DNA of 7,125 nt, taken from NCBI GenBank assembly GCA_959608625.1, contig CAUHQV010000056.1, positions 1 to 7,125 of the forward strand, in the 5' to 3' direction. Positions 1 to 5,501 of the stretch are shown here, one piece after another. Position numbers and translations under genes: made by a program. Position 1 is the stretch's first letter. Every line of letters begins with the position of its first letter. Source of the DNA: an uncultured Flavobacteriales bacterium. GTDB taxonomy: Bacteria; Bacteroidota; Bacteroidia; Flavobacteriales; UBA1820. Below the pieces are notes generated by a model, which worked only from the letters and a program-made list of their open reading frames with translations, did no database searches and was not told the origin of the DNA.

Positions 1-308
1 ATATCGGCTACGTACGGCAGCAGCGCAAGGTGGCGGGCCCTCTTGACAGCGGCTGCTATTTTCTTCTGGAACTTCTGCGAAGTACCCGTCAGGCGGCGCG
101 GAAGTATCTTGCCCTGTTCGTTGACGAACTTGAGCAGGAAGTCGGCATCCTTATAATCGATGTATTTTATGCCGAGGCGTTTGAAACGGCAGTATTTTTT
201 CTGTCTGCCCGATTCGATGGATACCGGGGTAAGGTAACGTACCTCGGATGTACCCTTGTCCTGTGCCTGAGCTTCGGCGTTCTGGTTTTCTATGTTTTCG
301 TTTTCCAT
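1..308 (-). CDS. rpsR: 30S ribosomal protein bS18 (3' end cut by window edge)
   Basis: bS18 is a small-subunit platform protein that pairs with bS6 and contacts 16S rRNA helix 23. 102 codons are visible and the frame is still open at base 1. The family core is clear: RYLTPVSIESGRQKKYCRFK (residues 24-43), then IKYIDYKDADFLLKFVNEQG, ILPRRLTGTSQKFQKKIAAA and VKRARHLALLPYVAD. Only a few C-terminal residues should be missing. The ATG is the only Met near the N terminus and lies 6 nt after a GGAGGT, which fixes the start. The N terminus carries an acidic, Asn/Gln/Glu-rich tail that puts RYL at residue 24, whereas as I recall Bacteroides bS18 it lies near residue 10. The gene starts 17 nt after rpsF on the same strand, so the two form an operon; rplI often follows but would be outside the window. 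Identity is certain. Confidence 0.97.
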   Translation of the reverse strand, partial: MENENIENQNAEAQAQDKGTSEVRYLTPVSIESGRQKKYCRFKRLGIKYIDYKDADFLLKFVNEQGKILPRRLTGTSQKFQKKIAAAVKRARHLALLPYVAD

Positions 309-314
309 TTTAGT

Positions 315-320
315 ACCTCC
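315..320 (-). promoter_or_regulatory. Strong Shine-Dalgarno (GGAGGT) of rpsR
   Basis: Read on the minus strand, GGAGGT is followed by ACTAAA and then the rpsR ATG, giving six bases complementary to the anti-Shine-Dalgarno at a normal spacing. None of the other eight visible gene starts has such a site; their leaders are A/T-rich. In Bacteroidetes the anti-Shine-Dalgarno is sequestered by bS21, bS18 and bS6, and strong Shine-Dalgarno sites are known mainly at rpsU and rpsR, where autoregulation has been proposed. The site is seen directly; its regulatory role here is inferred. Confidence 0.9.
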
Positions 321-325
321 GGGGA

Positions 326-676
326 TTAAGCGTTGTTATACTTCTGTTTGATCTTTTCGCGGCGCTGTTGGGCATAAGCCACACCGTATTTGTCCAGAGC
401 CACGGTGAGGAAGCGCATCACGCGCTCGTCACGACGGAACTCGGTCTCGAGCGTACCCACCACGTTGGTCGGTGCCGAGAATTCGAAAAGATGGTAGAAT
501 CCGCTCTTTTTATTGGCGATGGGGTAAGCGAACTTTTTGAGCCCCCAGTTTTCGTAGCTGACAATCTCGCCCTGGTTTGCGACGATAATGTCCTCGAACT
601 TTTTAACTGCTTCCTTTATCTGCTCCTCAGATAAAACGGGATTTAAAATGAAAACAGTCTCGTAATGGTTTGACAT
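326..676 (-). CDS. rpsF: 30S ribosomal protein bS6
   Basis: bS6 binds bS18 on the 30S platform. The 116-residue protein shows the family pattern from the start: MSNHYETVFILNPVLSEEQI, then a helix, the GEIVSYENWGLKKFAYPIAN strand pair (residues 36-55), KKSGFYHLFEFSA (56-68), and the C-terminal strand RDERVMRFLTVALDKYG (82-98), followed by a basic tail ending KIKQKYNNA. Length is normal for bS6. The ATG is preceded by an A-rich stretch (CATTTTCAA) and no Shine-Dalgarno, the usual Bacteroidetes arrangement. It is the first gene of the rpsF-rpsR operon, with a promoter upstream at about 738-769 and a hairpin in its leader. Confidence 0.98.
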   Translation of the reverse strand: MSNHYETVFILNPVLSEEQIKEAVKKFEDIIVANQGEIVSYENWGLKKFAYPIANKKSGFYHLFEFSAPTNVVGTLETEFRRDERVMRFLTVALDKYGVAYAQQRREKIKQKYNNA

Positions 677-709
677 TTGAAAATGTTTTTAAATGAATGA
701 ATTCATGAT

Positions 710-732
710 GCTTAGGCGTTAAATGCCAAAGC
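710..732 (-). promoter_or_regulatory. Hairpin in the rpsF leader, possible ribosomal-protein autoregulatory element
   Basis: On the minus strand GCTT-T-GGC pairs with GCC-T-AAGC around a 7-nt loop (ATTTAAC): four base pairs, one T-T mismatch, three base pairs. It lies at the predicted 5' end of the rpsF transcript (start near 731), about 35 nt before the ATG. rpsF leaders in other bacteria carry a bS6:bS18-binding motif, so a similar role is possible, but I cannot match that consensus here. The pairing is seen; the function is inferred. Confidence 0.4.
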
Positions 733-737
733 GGTTG

Positions 738-769
738 CAAATGTAGGCAAAAAAAATGTGACAGGCAAT
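738..769 (-). promoter_or_regulatory. Promoter of rpsF-rpsR
   Basis: The minus strand has TACATTTG (745 to 738), a perfect match to the Bacteroidetes -7 consensus TAnnTTTG. An ATTG at 769-766, 20 nt further upstream, stands in for the -33 TTTG. Transcription would begin near 731, giving a leader of about 55 nt before rpsF. The rest of the 677-943 gap holds this promoter, the leader hairpin and the right-facing promoter at 865-896. Confidence 0.7.
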
Positions 770-864
770 AAATTAAGGGGATTTATCGGCAAAATATTTG
801 CGTGCCGAGGGCTTGGGAGAAGGGTAGGCGTTGTTTTCCCCCCGGAAATAAAGATGGGATCGGA

Positions 865-896
865 TTTGTTTTTCAGGAGAGAAAAGTGTAATTTAG
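865..896 (+). promoter_or_regulatory. Promoter of the 92-codon gene
   Basis: TTTG (865-868), a 20-nt spacer, then TAATTTAG (889-896), which matches TAnnTTTG except for one base. Both Bacteroidetes promoter elements are present at normal spacing. Transcription would begin near 903, leaving about 40 nt of A-rich leader before the ATG at 944. Confidence 0.65.
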
Positions 897-943
897 CTAC
901 TTATTCGAGAGAGTGAAAGTTTAACAAAAAATAGATATCGAAA

Positions 944-1222
944 ATGACCGAATTAAAACAACCCAAGGCCATCGAGCCCAACAAGATCTACGCATACGAC
1001 GTGGACGGGGTAGTGTACGTGCTGCAGCATCTGCGCAATATTTACGGATTCAAGCCTATCCTCCGCGGGTTCGCTTTTTCCGAATACTCCAGCTTCCATT
1101 CCCGCGAGGCGATCAAGAACGCATTGGACGACAACCAGAAAGTGCTGGAGTTCGATTCGCAGGCGGACTTTTTCAACCACTATGCGGCCGCCAAGCTGAA
1201 AGACCCCGTAGTGAAGGAATAA
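944..1222 (+). CDS. Hypothetical protein, 92 aa, probably monocistronic
   Basis: I do not recognise this family. The protein is soluble and mixed in charge, with no signal peptide, membrane segment or cysteine. It opens with a polar stretch (MTELKQPKAIEPNKI), followed by AYDVDGVVYVLQHLRNIYGF (residues 17-36), a likely strand-helix unit. An aromatic/serine segment comes next (FAFSEYSSFHSREAIKNALD, 43-62), then a C-terminal helix around FDSQADFFNHYAAAKLKD (69-86). DVDG resembles a haloacid dehalogenase start, but the protein is far too short and lacks the other motifs, so I would not use that. It looks real because it has a promoter with both elements, an A-rich leader (ATCGAAAATG), codon use like its neighbours and a terminator 22 nt after the stop. 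It is divergent from rpsF. Function unknown. Confidence 0.75.
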   Translation: MTELKQPKAIEPNKIYAYDVDGVVYVLQHLRNIYGFKPILRGFAFSEYSSFHSREAIKNALDDNQKVLEFDSQADFFNHYAAAKLKDPVVKE

Positions 1223-1244
1223 AGAAATTATTCGTTTGATGAAT

Positions 1245-1275
1245 AAAAAAGGCGCTCTTTTTGAGCGCCTTTTTT
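1245..1275. terminator. Bidirectional intrinsic terminator between convergent genes
   Basis: Six A's, GGCGCTC, a TTTTT loop, GAGCGCC and six T's form a perfect 7-bp GC-rich stem extended by A-T pairs. It is symmetric, so it can terminate the 92-codon gene on the plus strand and the S24 repressor gene (stop at 1300) on the minus strand. Confidence 0.95.
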
Positions 1276-1299
1276 ATTGTGCGATTTGCATAAGGATAT

Positions 1300-2100
1300 T
1301 TAAAACCCCATTTTATTCTTCAGAGCGGATACATCGCGGCGGAGTTCGGCGATGATCTCTTCCATCTGTCCCTGGCTGAGGGCCGATTCGATGACCGACT
1401 GGGAAATATAGGCCACGAAAGCCCATATTTCGGCAATGTCCTTTAAAGATACTTCGTACGGTTCGTAGATCTGGTTGGTGGAGGACAGGGTGATTTTCCC
1501 CTCCCGGAAGTCCGGATATATTTTTTTGAAAACGATGCCGTCTTCCCGGGTGACGACGATAGCGAACTGGCCTTTACGCAAGGCATTCCAATCGGTCGCG
1601 TATTCTCCCACTACGTACGATCCCTGCGCTACCGGAGGCATGCTGTCGCCCATCACGGGGAAAGCCCTGTATTTGCGTTGGGGAGAGAGGAACGGCAGGC
1701 TCATATGGGGAAGGGAAGCGATGAATTCCGGGTCGGCATATCCGGCGGCGTATCCCGCGCGGGCTGCAGCCGGGACGACTTCTACGTTTTCTTCGTTGTC
1801 GGCCGATACGCTGGTGGCCAATACCCGCAAATGGCGGCCGGCAATATCCGGCGCCTCTCCCCGCAGGGCGTCCTCCAACTCTTCCGAAGACAATCCGGAC
1901 ATATCCGTACGCAGCAGCGTGTCGATGTTCACCCCGAAATGAGCGGCGATCCGGTCGAGCAATTCGAGGTTCGGCTGGGCCAGATCGTTTTCATAACTGC
2001 TCAGGGTAGTGCGTTTCAGGTCGAGCGCCAGGGCCAGAATGTCCTGCGAGAGCCCCTTATGGTGGCGGAGGAATTTTAGGTTGGCGGCGAATTTCGACAT
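1300..2100 (-). CDS. XRE-family transcriptional regulator with S24 (LexA-like) autopeptidase domain
   Basis: A 266-residue LexA/CI-type repressor. Residues about 5-62 are an XRE helix-turn-helix: LKFLRHHKGLSQDILALAL, then RTTLSSYENDLAQPNLELLD and FGVNIDTLL. A linker follows, then the S24 domain. It has a candidate Ala-Gly self-cleavage site (A115-G116 in AARAGYAAG), the nucleophile Ser153 in MGDSMPP, and the Lys general base in GIVFKKIY (most likely K192). Families of this type cut themselves at Ala-Gly when stimulated, usually by RecA filaments, and so derepress targets. The C-terminal 30 residues (SQGQMEEIIAELRRDVSALK) look like a short coiled coil, not part of classical LexA. The gene starts 52 nt after birA, with its own -7 box and a dyad upstream, so autoregulation is plausible. 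Whether it governs DNA damage or another stress is not visible. It could be this organism's LexA, but many Bacteroidetes carry several such proteins. Confidence 0.92.
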   Translation of the reverse strand: MSKFAANLKFLRHHKGLSQDILALALDLKRTTLSSYENDLAQPNLELLDRIAAHFGVNIDTLLRTDMSGLSSEELEDALRGEAPDIAGRHLRVLATSVSADNEENVEVVPAAARAGYAAGYADPEFIASLPHMSLPFLSPQRKYRAFPVMGDSMPPVAQGSYVVGEYATDWNALRKGQFAIVVTREDGIVFKKIYPDFREGKITLSSTNQIYEPYEVSLKDIAEIWAFVAYISQSVIESALSQGQMEEIIAELRRDVSALKNKMGF

Positions 2101-2122
2101 GTTCGGATTATGATTGGATCAA

Positions 2123-2130
2123 CAAAAATA
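2123..2130 (-). promoter_or_regulatory. -7 promoter element of the S24 regulator gene
   Basis: TATTTTTG on the minus strand matches TAnnTTTG exactly. Transcription would begin near 2116, leaving about 16 nt of leader. No TTTG or TTG is found at the expected -33 position; an imperfect dyad (2141-2160) occupies that place, which would suit a regulated promoter. Confidence 0.5.
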
Positions 2131-2140
2131 CTCTTTTTTC

Positions 2141-2160
2141 TTTTAAGGCCGGCTATAAAA
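2141..2160. promoter_or_regulatory. Imperfect 20-bp dyad, candidate operator
   Basis: TTTTAAGGCCGGCTATAAAA is symmetric at 16 of 20 positions (TTTTA, two unmatched, GCC, then GGC, two unmatched, TAAAA). It overlaps the birA stop codon and lies about 11 bp upstream of the -7 box of the S24 repressor gene. XRE repressors bind dyads of about this size, so self-binding is a reasonable guess. It is not followed by a T-run in the birA direction, so a terminator is unlikely. Confidence 0.35.
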
Positions 2161-2905
2161 TGAACTTGACCTCGCGGAAAGCATACGTGGATACCGTCCC
2201 GTCCTCCCGTTCGATCTGCAGGCGCCCGGTGTCGTCGCACCCGCGGATGGTGCCGGTAAACCGGCCGTCCTTGTCCTGGTATTCGGCCTGTTTGTCTTTG
2301 CGCCACATGTGGGCCAGGTATTCCTGCTTTATTTCCTCCAGGCGGCCATCTTTGAGCGCCCGGTAGTATTTCGCTATATGGTGCATCACTTCGTCCAGGA
2401 CTTCGTGCAGGTCCGATTCCTCCCCCGAGGCGTTGTAAATGGAGGTGGGATTGGGTACCCACTCTTCAAATACCTCCTGATTTACATTCAGTCCCATCCC
2501 GGCCACACAGCGGACGATACGGCCGGATTTGATGGAACTTTCGATCAGGATGCCGCATATCTTGTCGTCGCCCACGTAGATGTCGTTGGGCCATTTCACT
2601 TGTACGCCGTTCACGTATTTTTCCACGGCATCGCGTATGCCGAGCGATACGCACATATTGAGGAAGAAGTGGTCTTTCGCCGCGATATCAGGAAGGAGAA
2701 GTGTGCTAAATGTGAGGTTTTTGCCTCCCTGGCTGCTCCACCGGTTGGAGCCCTGTCCTCGGCCGGAGGTCTGCTCCTCGGTGATGACCACGGTGAACTC
2801 CTCGACAGGCTCGCCCGAGGCGATCATATTGATCAGGTGGGTATTGGTGGATGCCAGTATCGGATGCTGCAAAACAGTGTATTGCAGATTGTTATCCGTT
2901 CTCAT
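2153..2905 (-). CDS. birA: Biotin--[acetyl-CoA-carboxylase] ligase, catalytic-only type
   Basis: Attaches biotin, via biotinoyl-AMP, to the lysine of biotin carboxyl carrier domains of enzymes such as acetyl-CoA carboxylase. At 250 residues it lacks the N-terminal winged helix of E. coli BirA, so it should be an enzyme only and not the biotin-operon repressor. The substrate pocket begins with LASTNTHL (residues 17-24). The biotin/AMP loop is TSGRGQGSNRWSSQGGKNLT (46-65). KWPNDIYVGDDKICGILIES (104-123) includes the catalytic-site Lys104, and GMGLN is at 136-140. The C-terminal SH3-like domain spans about 205-250 (FTGTIRGCDDTGRLQI). The ATG at 2905 is followed directly by conserved sequence and lies behind an A/T-rich leader. 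It is divergent from rsfS, with only 74 bp between starts, and is followed by the S24 repressor gene on the same strand. Confidence 0.96.
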   Translation of the reverse strand: MRTDNNLQYTVLQHPILASTNTHLINMIASGEPVEEFTVVITEEQTSGRGQGSNRWSSQGGKNLTFSTLLLPDIAAKDHFFLNMCVSLGIRDAVEKYVNGVQVKWPNDIYVGDDKICGILIESSIKSGRIVRCVAGMGLNVNQEVFEEWVPNPTSIYNASGEESDLHEVLDEVMHHIAKYYRALKDGRLEEIKQEYLAHMWRKDKQAEYQDKDGRFTGTIRGCDDTGRLQIEREDGTVSTYAFREVKFIL

Positions 2906-2934
2906 AATGTTTTATTAATTTAAGCGTTGTCACG

Positions 2935-2965
2935 CAAAATTTCATTAAATTTGCCAATTGCCAAA
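2935..2965 (-). promoter_or_regulatory. Candidate birA promoter
   Basis: On the minus strand TTTG (2965-2962), a 19-nt spacer and AAATTTTG (2942-2935) resemble the Bacteroidetes promoter, with one mismatch in the -7 box. Transcription would begin near 2928, about 23 nt before the ATG. It overlaps the rsfS -7 box on the other strand. A second minus-strand match, TAGTTTTG (2969-2962), fits the -7 consensus exactly but has no good -33 partner. Confidence 0.4.
2946..2953 (+). promoter_or_regulatory. -7 promoter element of the rsfS-ftsH transcript
   Basis: TAAATTTG is a perfect TAnnTTTG match, 26 nt before the rsfS ATG, with a start predicted near 2960. The nearest -33-like sequence (GTTG, 2926-2929) is 16 nt upstream, slightly closer than usual. 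Confidence 0.6.
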
Positions 2966-2979
2966 ACTAATCAAATTAA

Positions 2980-3345
2980 ATGATAAAAAAAACAGTATCT
3001 ACTGACGATTTGCTAGCCGCAATCCTTCACGAACTTTCCGAGATAAAGGCACAGGACATCGTATTGATGGACTTGCGGGGGATAGAATCCGCCGTGTGCA
3101 GCTATTTTATACTATGCACCGGTAATTCCTCCACCCATGTAAACTCCATCGTCGGCTTTGTCGAAAGGCAAGTCTCCCGTTCGCTCAAGGAACACCCCTG
3201 GCATGTGGAAGGTGCGGAAAATTCCCAGTGGGTGCTGATGGATTATTCCGATATCGTCGTGCATGTATTCCAGGAGTCTACGCGTCAATTCTACGACCTG
3301 GAATCCCTGTGGGGAGATGCCAGGACGACTCGTATCGAAGAATAA
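2980..3345 (+). CDS. rsfS: Ribosome silencing factor RsfS
   Basis: RsfS binds bL14 on the 50S subunit and blocks subunit joining, which lowers translation when nutrients run short. The 121-residue protein is a full-length, single-domain member (formerly DUF143). Its diagnostic motifs are SAVCSYFILCTGNSSTHVNS (residues 37-56), then HPWHVEGAENSQWVLMDYSD (76-95), IVVHVFQESTRQFYDLESLW (96-115) and GDA. The ATG is chosen because the typical helical N terminus follows at once; the leader is A-rich with no Shine-Dalgarno. It is the first gene of the rightward cluster, 47 nt before ftsH, with no terminator or promoter box seen between them, so cotranscription with ftsH is likely. Confidence 0.96.
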   Translation: MIKKTVSTDDLLAAILHELSEIKAQDIVLMDLRGIESAVCSYFILCTGNSSTHVNSIVGFVERQVSRSLKEHPWHVEGAENSQWVLMDYSDIVVHVFQESTRQFYDLESLWGDARTTRIEE

Positions 3346-3392
3346 CCGCCAGAGGCTAACCAATCCGGCTTTTTTAACTGAAAAAACTAAGA

Positions 3393-5444
3393 ATGGAACA
3401 AAAAAAACCTACAAGCAATATAAATACAGGCGGTCGTTCGCCTTTGGGATTTTGGTGGATATCGGCGCTGATCATTGTGGTGATCTTCGGCATCGAGTAT
3501 TTCTACAGCAGCGATGCCAAACCGAAGGAAATATCCCAAAAAGAATTCTTCGATACGGTCATGCCTTCGGGAGAGGTAAAGGAAGTGGTGATCTTCAACA
3601 AGGATTACGCCAATATCTACCTGACCGATGAGGCCCTGAAGTCCGATAAGTATAAAGACCTGCCCAAGACGTATGGTTCCGGACAGGCCAAAGGCCCCCA
3701 ATTCAAGGTGGTGTTCGTCGATGCGGCGAATTTCGAGAAAACGTTCAACGAGGTGGCCGATACGCACAACCTCGACATCCCCCTTCGCAAGGAAGTCCCC
3801 AATTCGTTCTTCGGCGACCTTTTCGCATGGCTCCCGTTGATCCTGATGATCGTCTTTTTCGTCTGGATGATGCGCCGGATGGCCGGCGGCGGCAGTGGAG
3901 GAGGCAGCCAGATATTCAATATCGGGAAGAGCAAGGCCCGCGTATTCGACGAGAACGACCGGATCAAAGTGACTTTCGAGAACGTGGCCGGGTTGGACGG
4001 TGCCAAGGAAGAATTGCAGGAGATCGTCAGCTTCCTGCGGGAACCGACCAAATACACCCGACTGGGCGGAAAAATACCCAAAGGGGCATTGTTGGTAGGC
4101 CCTCCGGGAACGGGTAAGACCTTGCTGGCCAAGGCTATCGCAGGGGAAGCCAGCGTGCCGTTTTTCTCGCTTTCGGGTTCGGATTTCGTGGAAATGTTCG
4201 TCGGAGTGGGGGCCTCGCGTGTGCGCGACCTGTTCAAACAGGCCAAAGAAAAATCCCCGTCCATTATCTTTATCGACGAAATCGACGCGATCGGGCGCGC
4301 CCGAGGCAAGAATGCCATGACGGGCTCGAACGACGAGCGGGAAAATACCCTGAACCAGCTCCTGACCGAGATGGACGGTTTCCAGACGGATACCAACGTG
4401 ATCGTGCTGGCAGCTACCAACCGGGCGGACATTCTAGACAAGGCACTGCTGCGTGCGGGCCGCTTCGACCGCCAGATATACGTTGACCTGCCCGATTTGA
4501 ACGAGCGGGAGGCAATATTCAAAGTGCACCTGAAGCCCCTTAAGTTGGCTGAAGGCCTCGATATTTCGTTCCTGGCGCGCCAGACACCCGGATTTTCCGG
4601 GGCGGATATCGCCAACGTGTGCAACGAGGCGGCCCTTATCGCCGCCCGGCGCAATAAGGACGCGGTAGACAAAGAAGATTTCCTTTCGGCAGTCGACCGT
4701 ATTATCGGGGGATTGGAAAAACGCTCCCGGATCATCACCCCGGAGGAAAAGCGGGCGATCGCGTTCCACGAGGCGGGGCACGCGACGGTCAGCTGGCTCA
4801 CGCGTTATGCTTCTCCGCTGGTCAAAGTGACCATTGTACCGCGCGGACAGTCGCTCGGGGCGGCCTGGTATTTGCCGGAAGAACGGCAGCTCACTACGGC
4901 CGATCAGATACTCGATGAAATGTGCGCTACGTTGGGCGGGCGCGCTTCGGAGCAGATCATGTTCGGCAAGATATCCACCGGGGCGCTTTCCGACCTGGAA
5001 AAAGTCAGCCGGCAGGCGATGGCTATGGTCACTGTATACGGGCTGAACGAAAAGATCGGCAATGTCACGTATTACGATTCCACGGGCCAGCGCGATTATG
5101 GTTTTACCAAGCCTTACAGCGAAAAAACGGCGCAGGTGATCGACGAGGAGATATCCAAGCTCATCGAGGATCAGTACCAGCGCGCCCTGAAGATCCTGTC
5201 GGACAACAAGGAAAAACTCACCCGCCTGGCGGAAATGCTGCTCGAACGGGAGGTGATATTCAAAGAAGACCTGGTCGAGGTATTCGGCCCGCGTCCTTTT
5301 CCGGATGTGGAAGACGGCCTGAAAGAAGAAAAGACTGTCGTATCCCCCGGGCCACAGTCCGGCGAGGGCGGGGAAAAAGCCGCGCCTGCGGAAGAGAATC
5401 CCACCGAAAGGGCTTCTTTGAAAAATGAGGAACAAAAACCGTAA
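3393..5444 (+). CDS. ftsH: ATP-dependent zinc metalloprotease FtsH
   Basis: A membrane-anchored hexameric AAA+ protease that extracts and degrades misfolded membrane proteins and short-lived regulators. The protein has 683 residues. TM1 is at about 20-37, an extracytoplasmic domain at about 38-143, and TM2 at about 144-160, followed by a Gly-rich linker (GGGSGGGS). The AAA+ module contains Walker A GPPGTGKT (236-243), pore motif FVG (269-271), Walker B IIFIDEID (291-298) and the second region of homology ATNRADILDKALLRAGRFDR (341-360) with arginine fingers R357 and R360. The zinc site is HEAGH (459-463) with Asp534 in GALSDLE as probable third ligand. All catalytic residues are present. The last 35 residues are a Pro/Glu/Lys-rich disordered tail. 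The second-region proline common elsewhere (LRPGRFDR) is Ala here, which I recall as normal for Bacteroidetes. The gene follows rsfS and precedes cdsA by 57 nt. Confidence 0.98.
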   Translation: MEQKKPTSNINTGGRSPLGFWWISALIIVVIFGIEYFYSSDAKPKEISQKEFFDTVMPSGEVKEVVIFNKDYANIYLTDEALKSDKYKDLPKTYGSGQAKGPQFKVVFVDAANFEKTFNEVADTHNLDIPLRKEVPNSFFGDLFAWLPLILMIVFFVWMMRRMAGGGSGGGSQIFNIGKSKARVFDENDRIKVTFENVAGLDGAKEELQEIVSFLREPTKYTRLGGKIPKGALLVGPPGTGKTLLAKAIAGEASVPFFSLSGSDFVEMFVGVGASRVRDLFKQAKEKSPSIIFIDEIDAIGRARGKNAMTGSNDERENTLNQLLTEMDGFQTDTNVIVLAATNRADILDKALLRAGRFDRQIYVDLPDLNEREAIFKVHLKPLKLAEGLDISFLARQTPGFSGADIANVCNEAALIAARRNKDAVDKEDFLSAVDRIIGGLEKRSRIITPEEKRAIAFHEAGHATVSWLTRYASPLVKVTIVPRGQSLGAAWYLPEERQLTTADQILDEMCATLGGRASEQIMFGKISTGALSDLEKVSRQAMAMVTVYGLNEKIGNVTYYDSTGQRDYGFTKPYSEKTAQVIDEEISKLIEDQYQRALKILSDNKEKLTRLAEMLLEREVIFKEDLVEVFGPRPFPDVEDGLKEEKTVVSPGPQSGEGGEKAAPAEENPTERASLKNEEQKP

Positions 5445-5472
5445 AACAGGGCGTTAATTGGGCTGGTTTTCG

Positions 5473-5480
5473 TACTTTTG
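5473..5480 (+). promoter_or_regulatory. -7 promoter element upstream of cdsA-psd
   Basis: TACTTTTG matches TAnnTTTG exactly and is followed by C, as often seen in this phylum. No convincing -33 TTTG is found at normal spacing. Transcription would begin near 5487, which puts the 5' end about 15 nt before the TTG assigned to cdsA and only 2 nt before an out-of-frame ATG at 5489. Confidence 0.5.
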
Positions 5481-5501
5481 CCCTAAATATGACAACGCGC
5501 C

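Noticed and set aside
30..329. Plus-strand 99-codon ORF over rpsR
   Set aside because: Antisense to the conserved bS18 sequence, with no family resemblance.
874..880. Shine-Dalgarno-like CAGGAGA upstream of the 92-codon gene
   Set aside because: It lies in the spacer between the promoter elements, about 63 nt before the ATG and upstream of the predicted transcription start.
944..1222. DVDG in the 92-residue protein as a haloacid dehalogenase-type phosphatase
   Set aside because: Far too short for that fold and lacking the other catalytic motifs.
1475..1942. Plus-strand ORF opposite the S24 regulator gene
   Set aside because: Low-complexity shadow translation; the minus strand encodes a complete helix-turn-helix plus S24 protein.
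2111..2121. Short inverted repeat TGAT-TGG-ATCA at the predicted start of the S24 regulator transcript
   Set aside because: Only 4-bp arms, which occur often by chance; the dyad at 2141-2160 is a better operator candidate.
2309..2923. 204-codon plus-strand ORF opposite birA
   Set aside because: It mirrors birA codons, has no promoter or family resemblance, and crosses the birA start.
3617..4801. 394-codon minus-strand ORF antisense to ftsH
   Set aside because: It is a shadow of the ftsH codons: the translation is Ser/Arg/Ile-rich with no recognisable domain, whereas the plus strand encodes all FtsH motifs.
4434..5435. 333-codon minus-strand ORF antisense to the ftsH 3' half
   Set aside because: Same reason; no domain, and it overlaps the protease-domain codons entirely.
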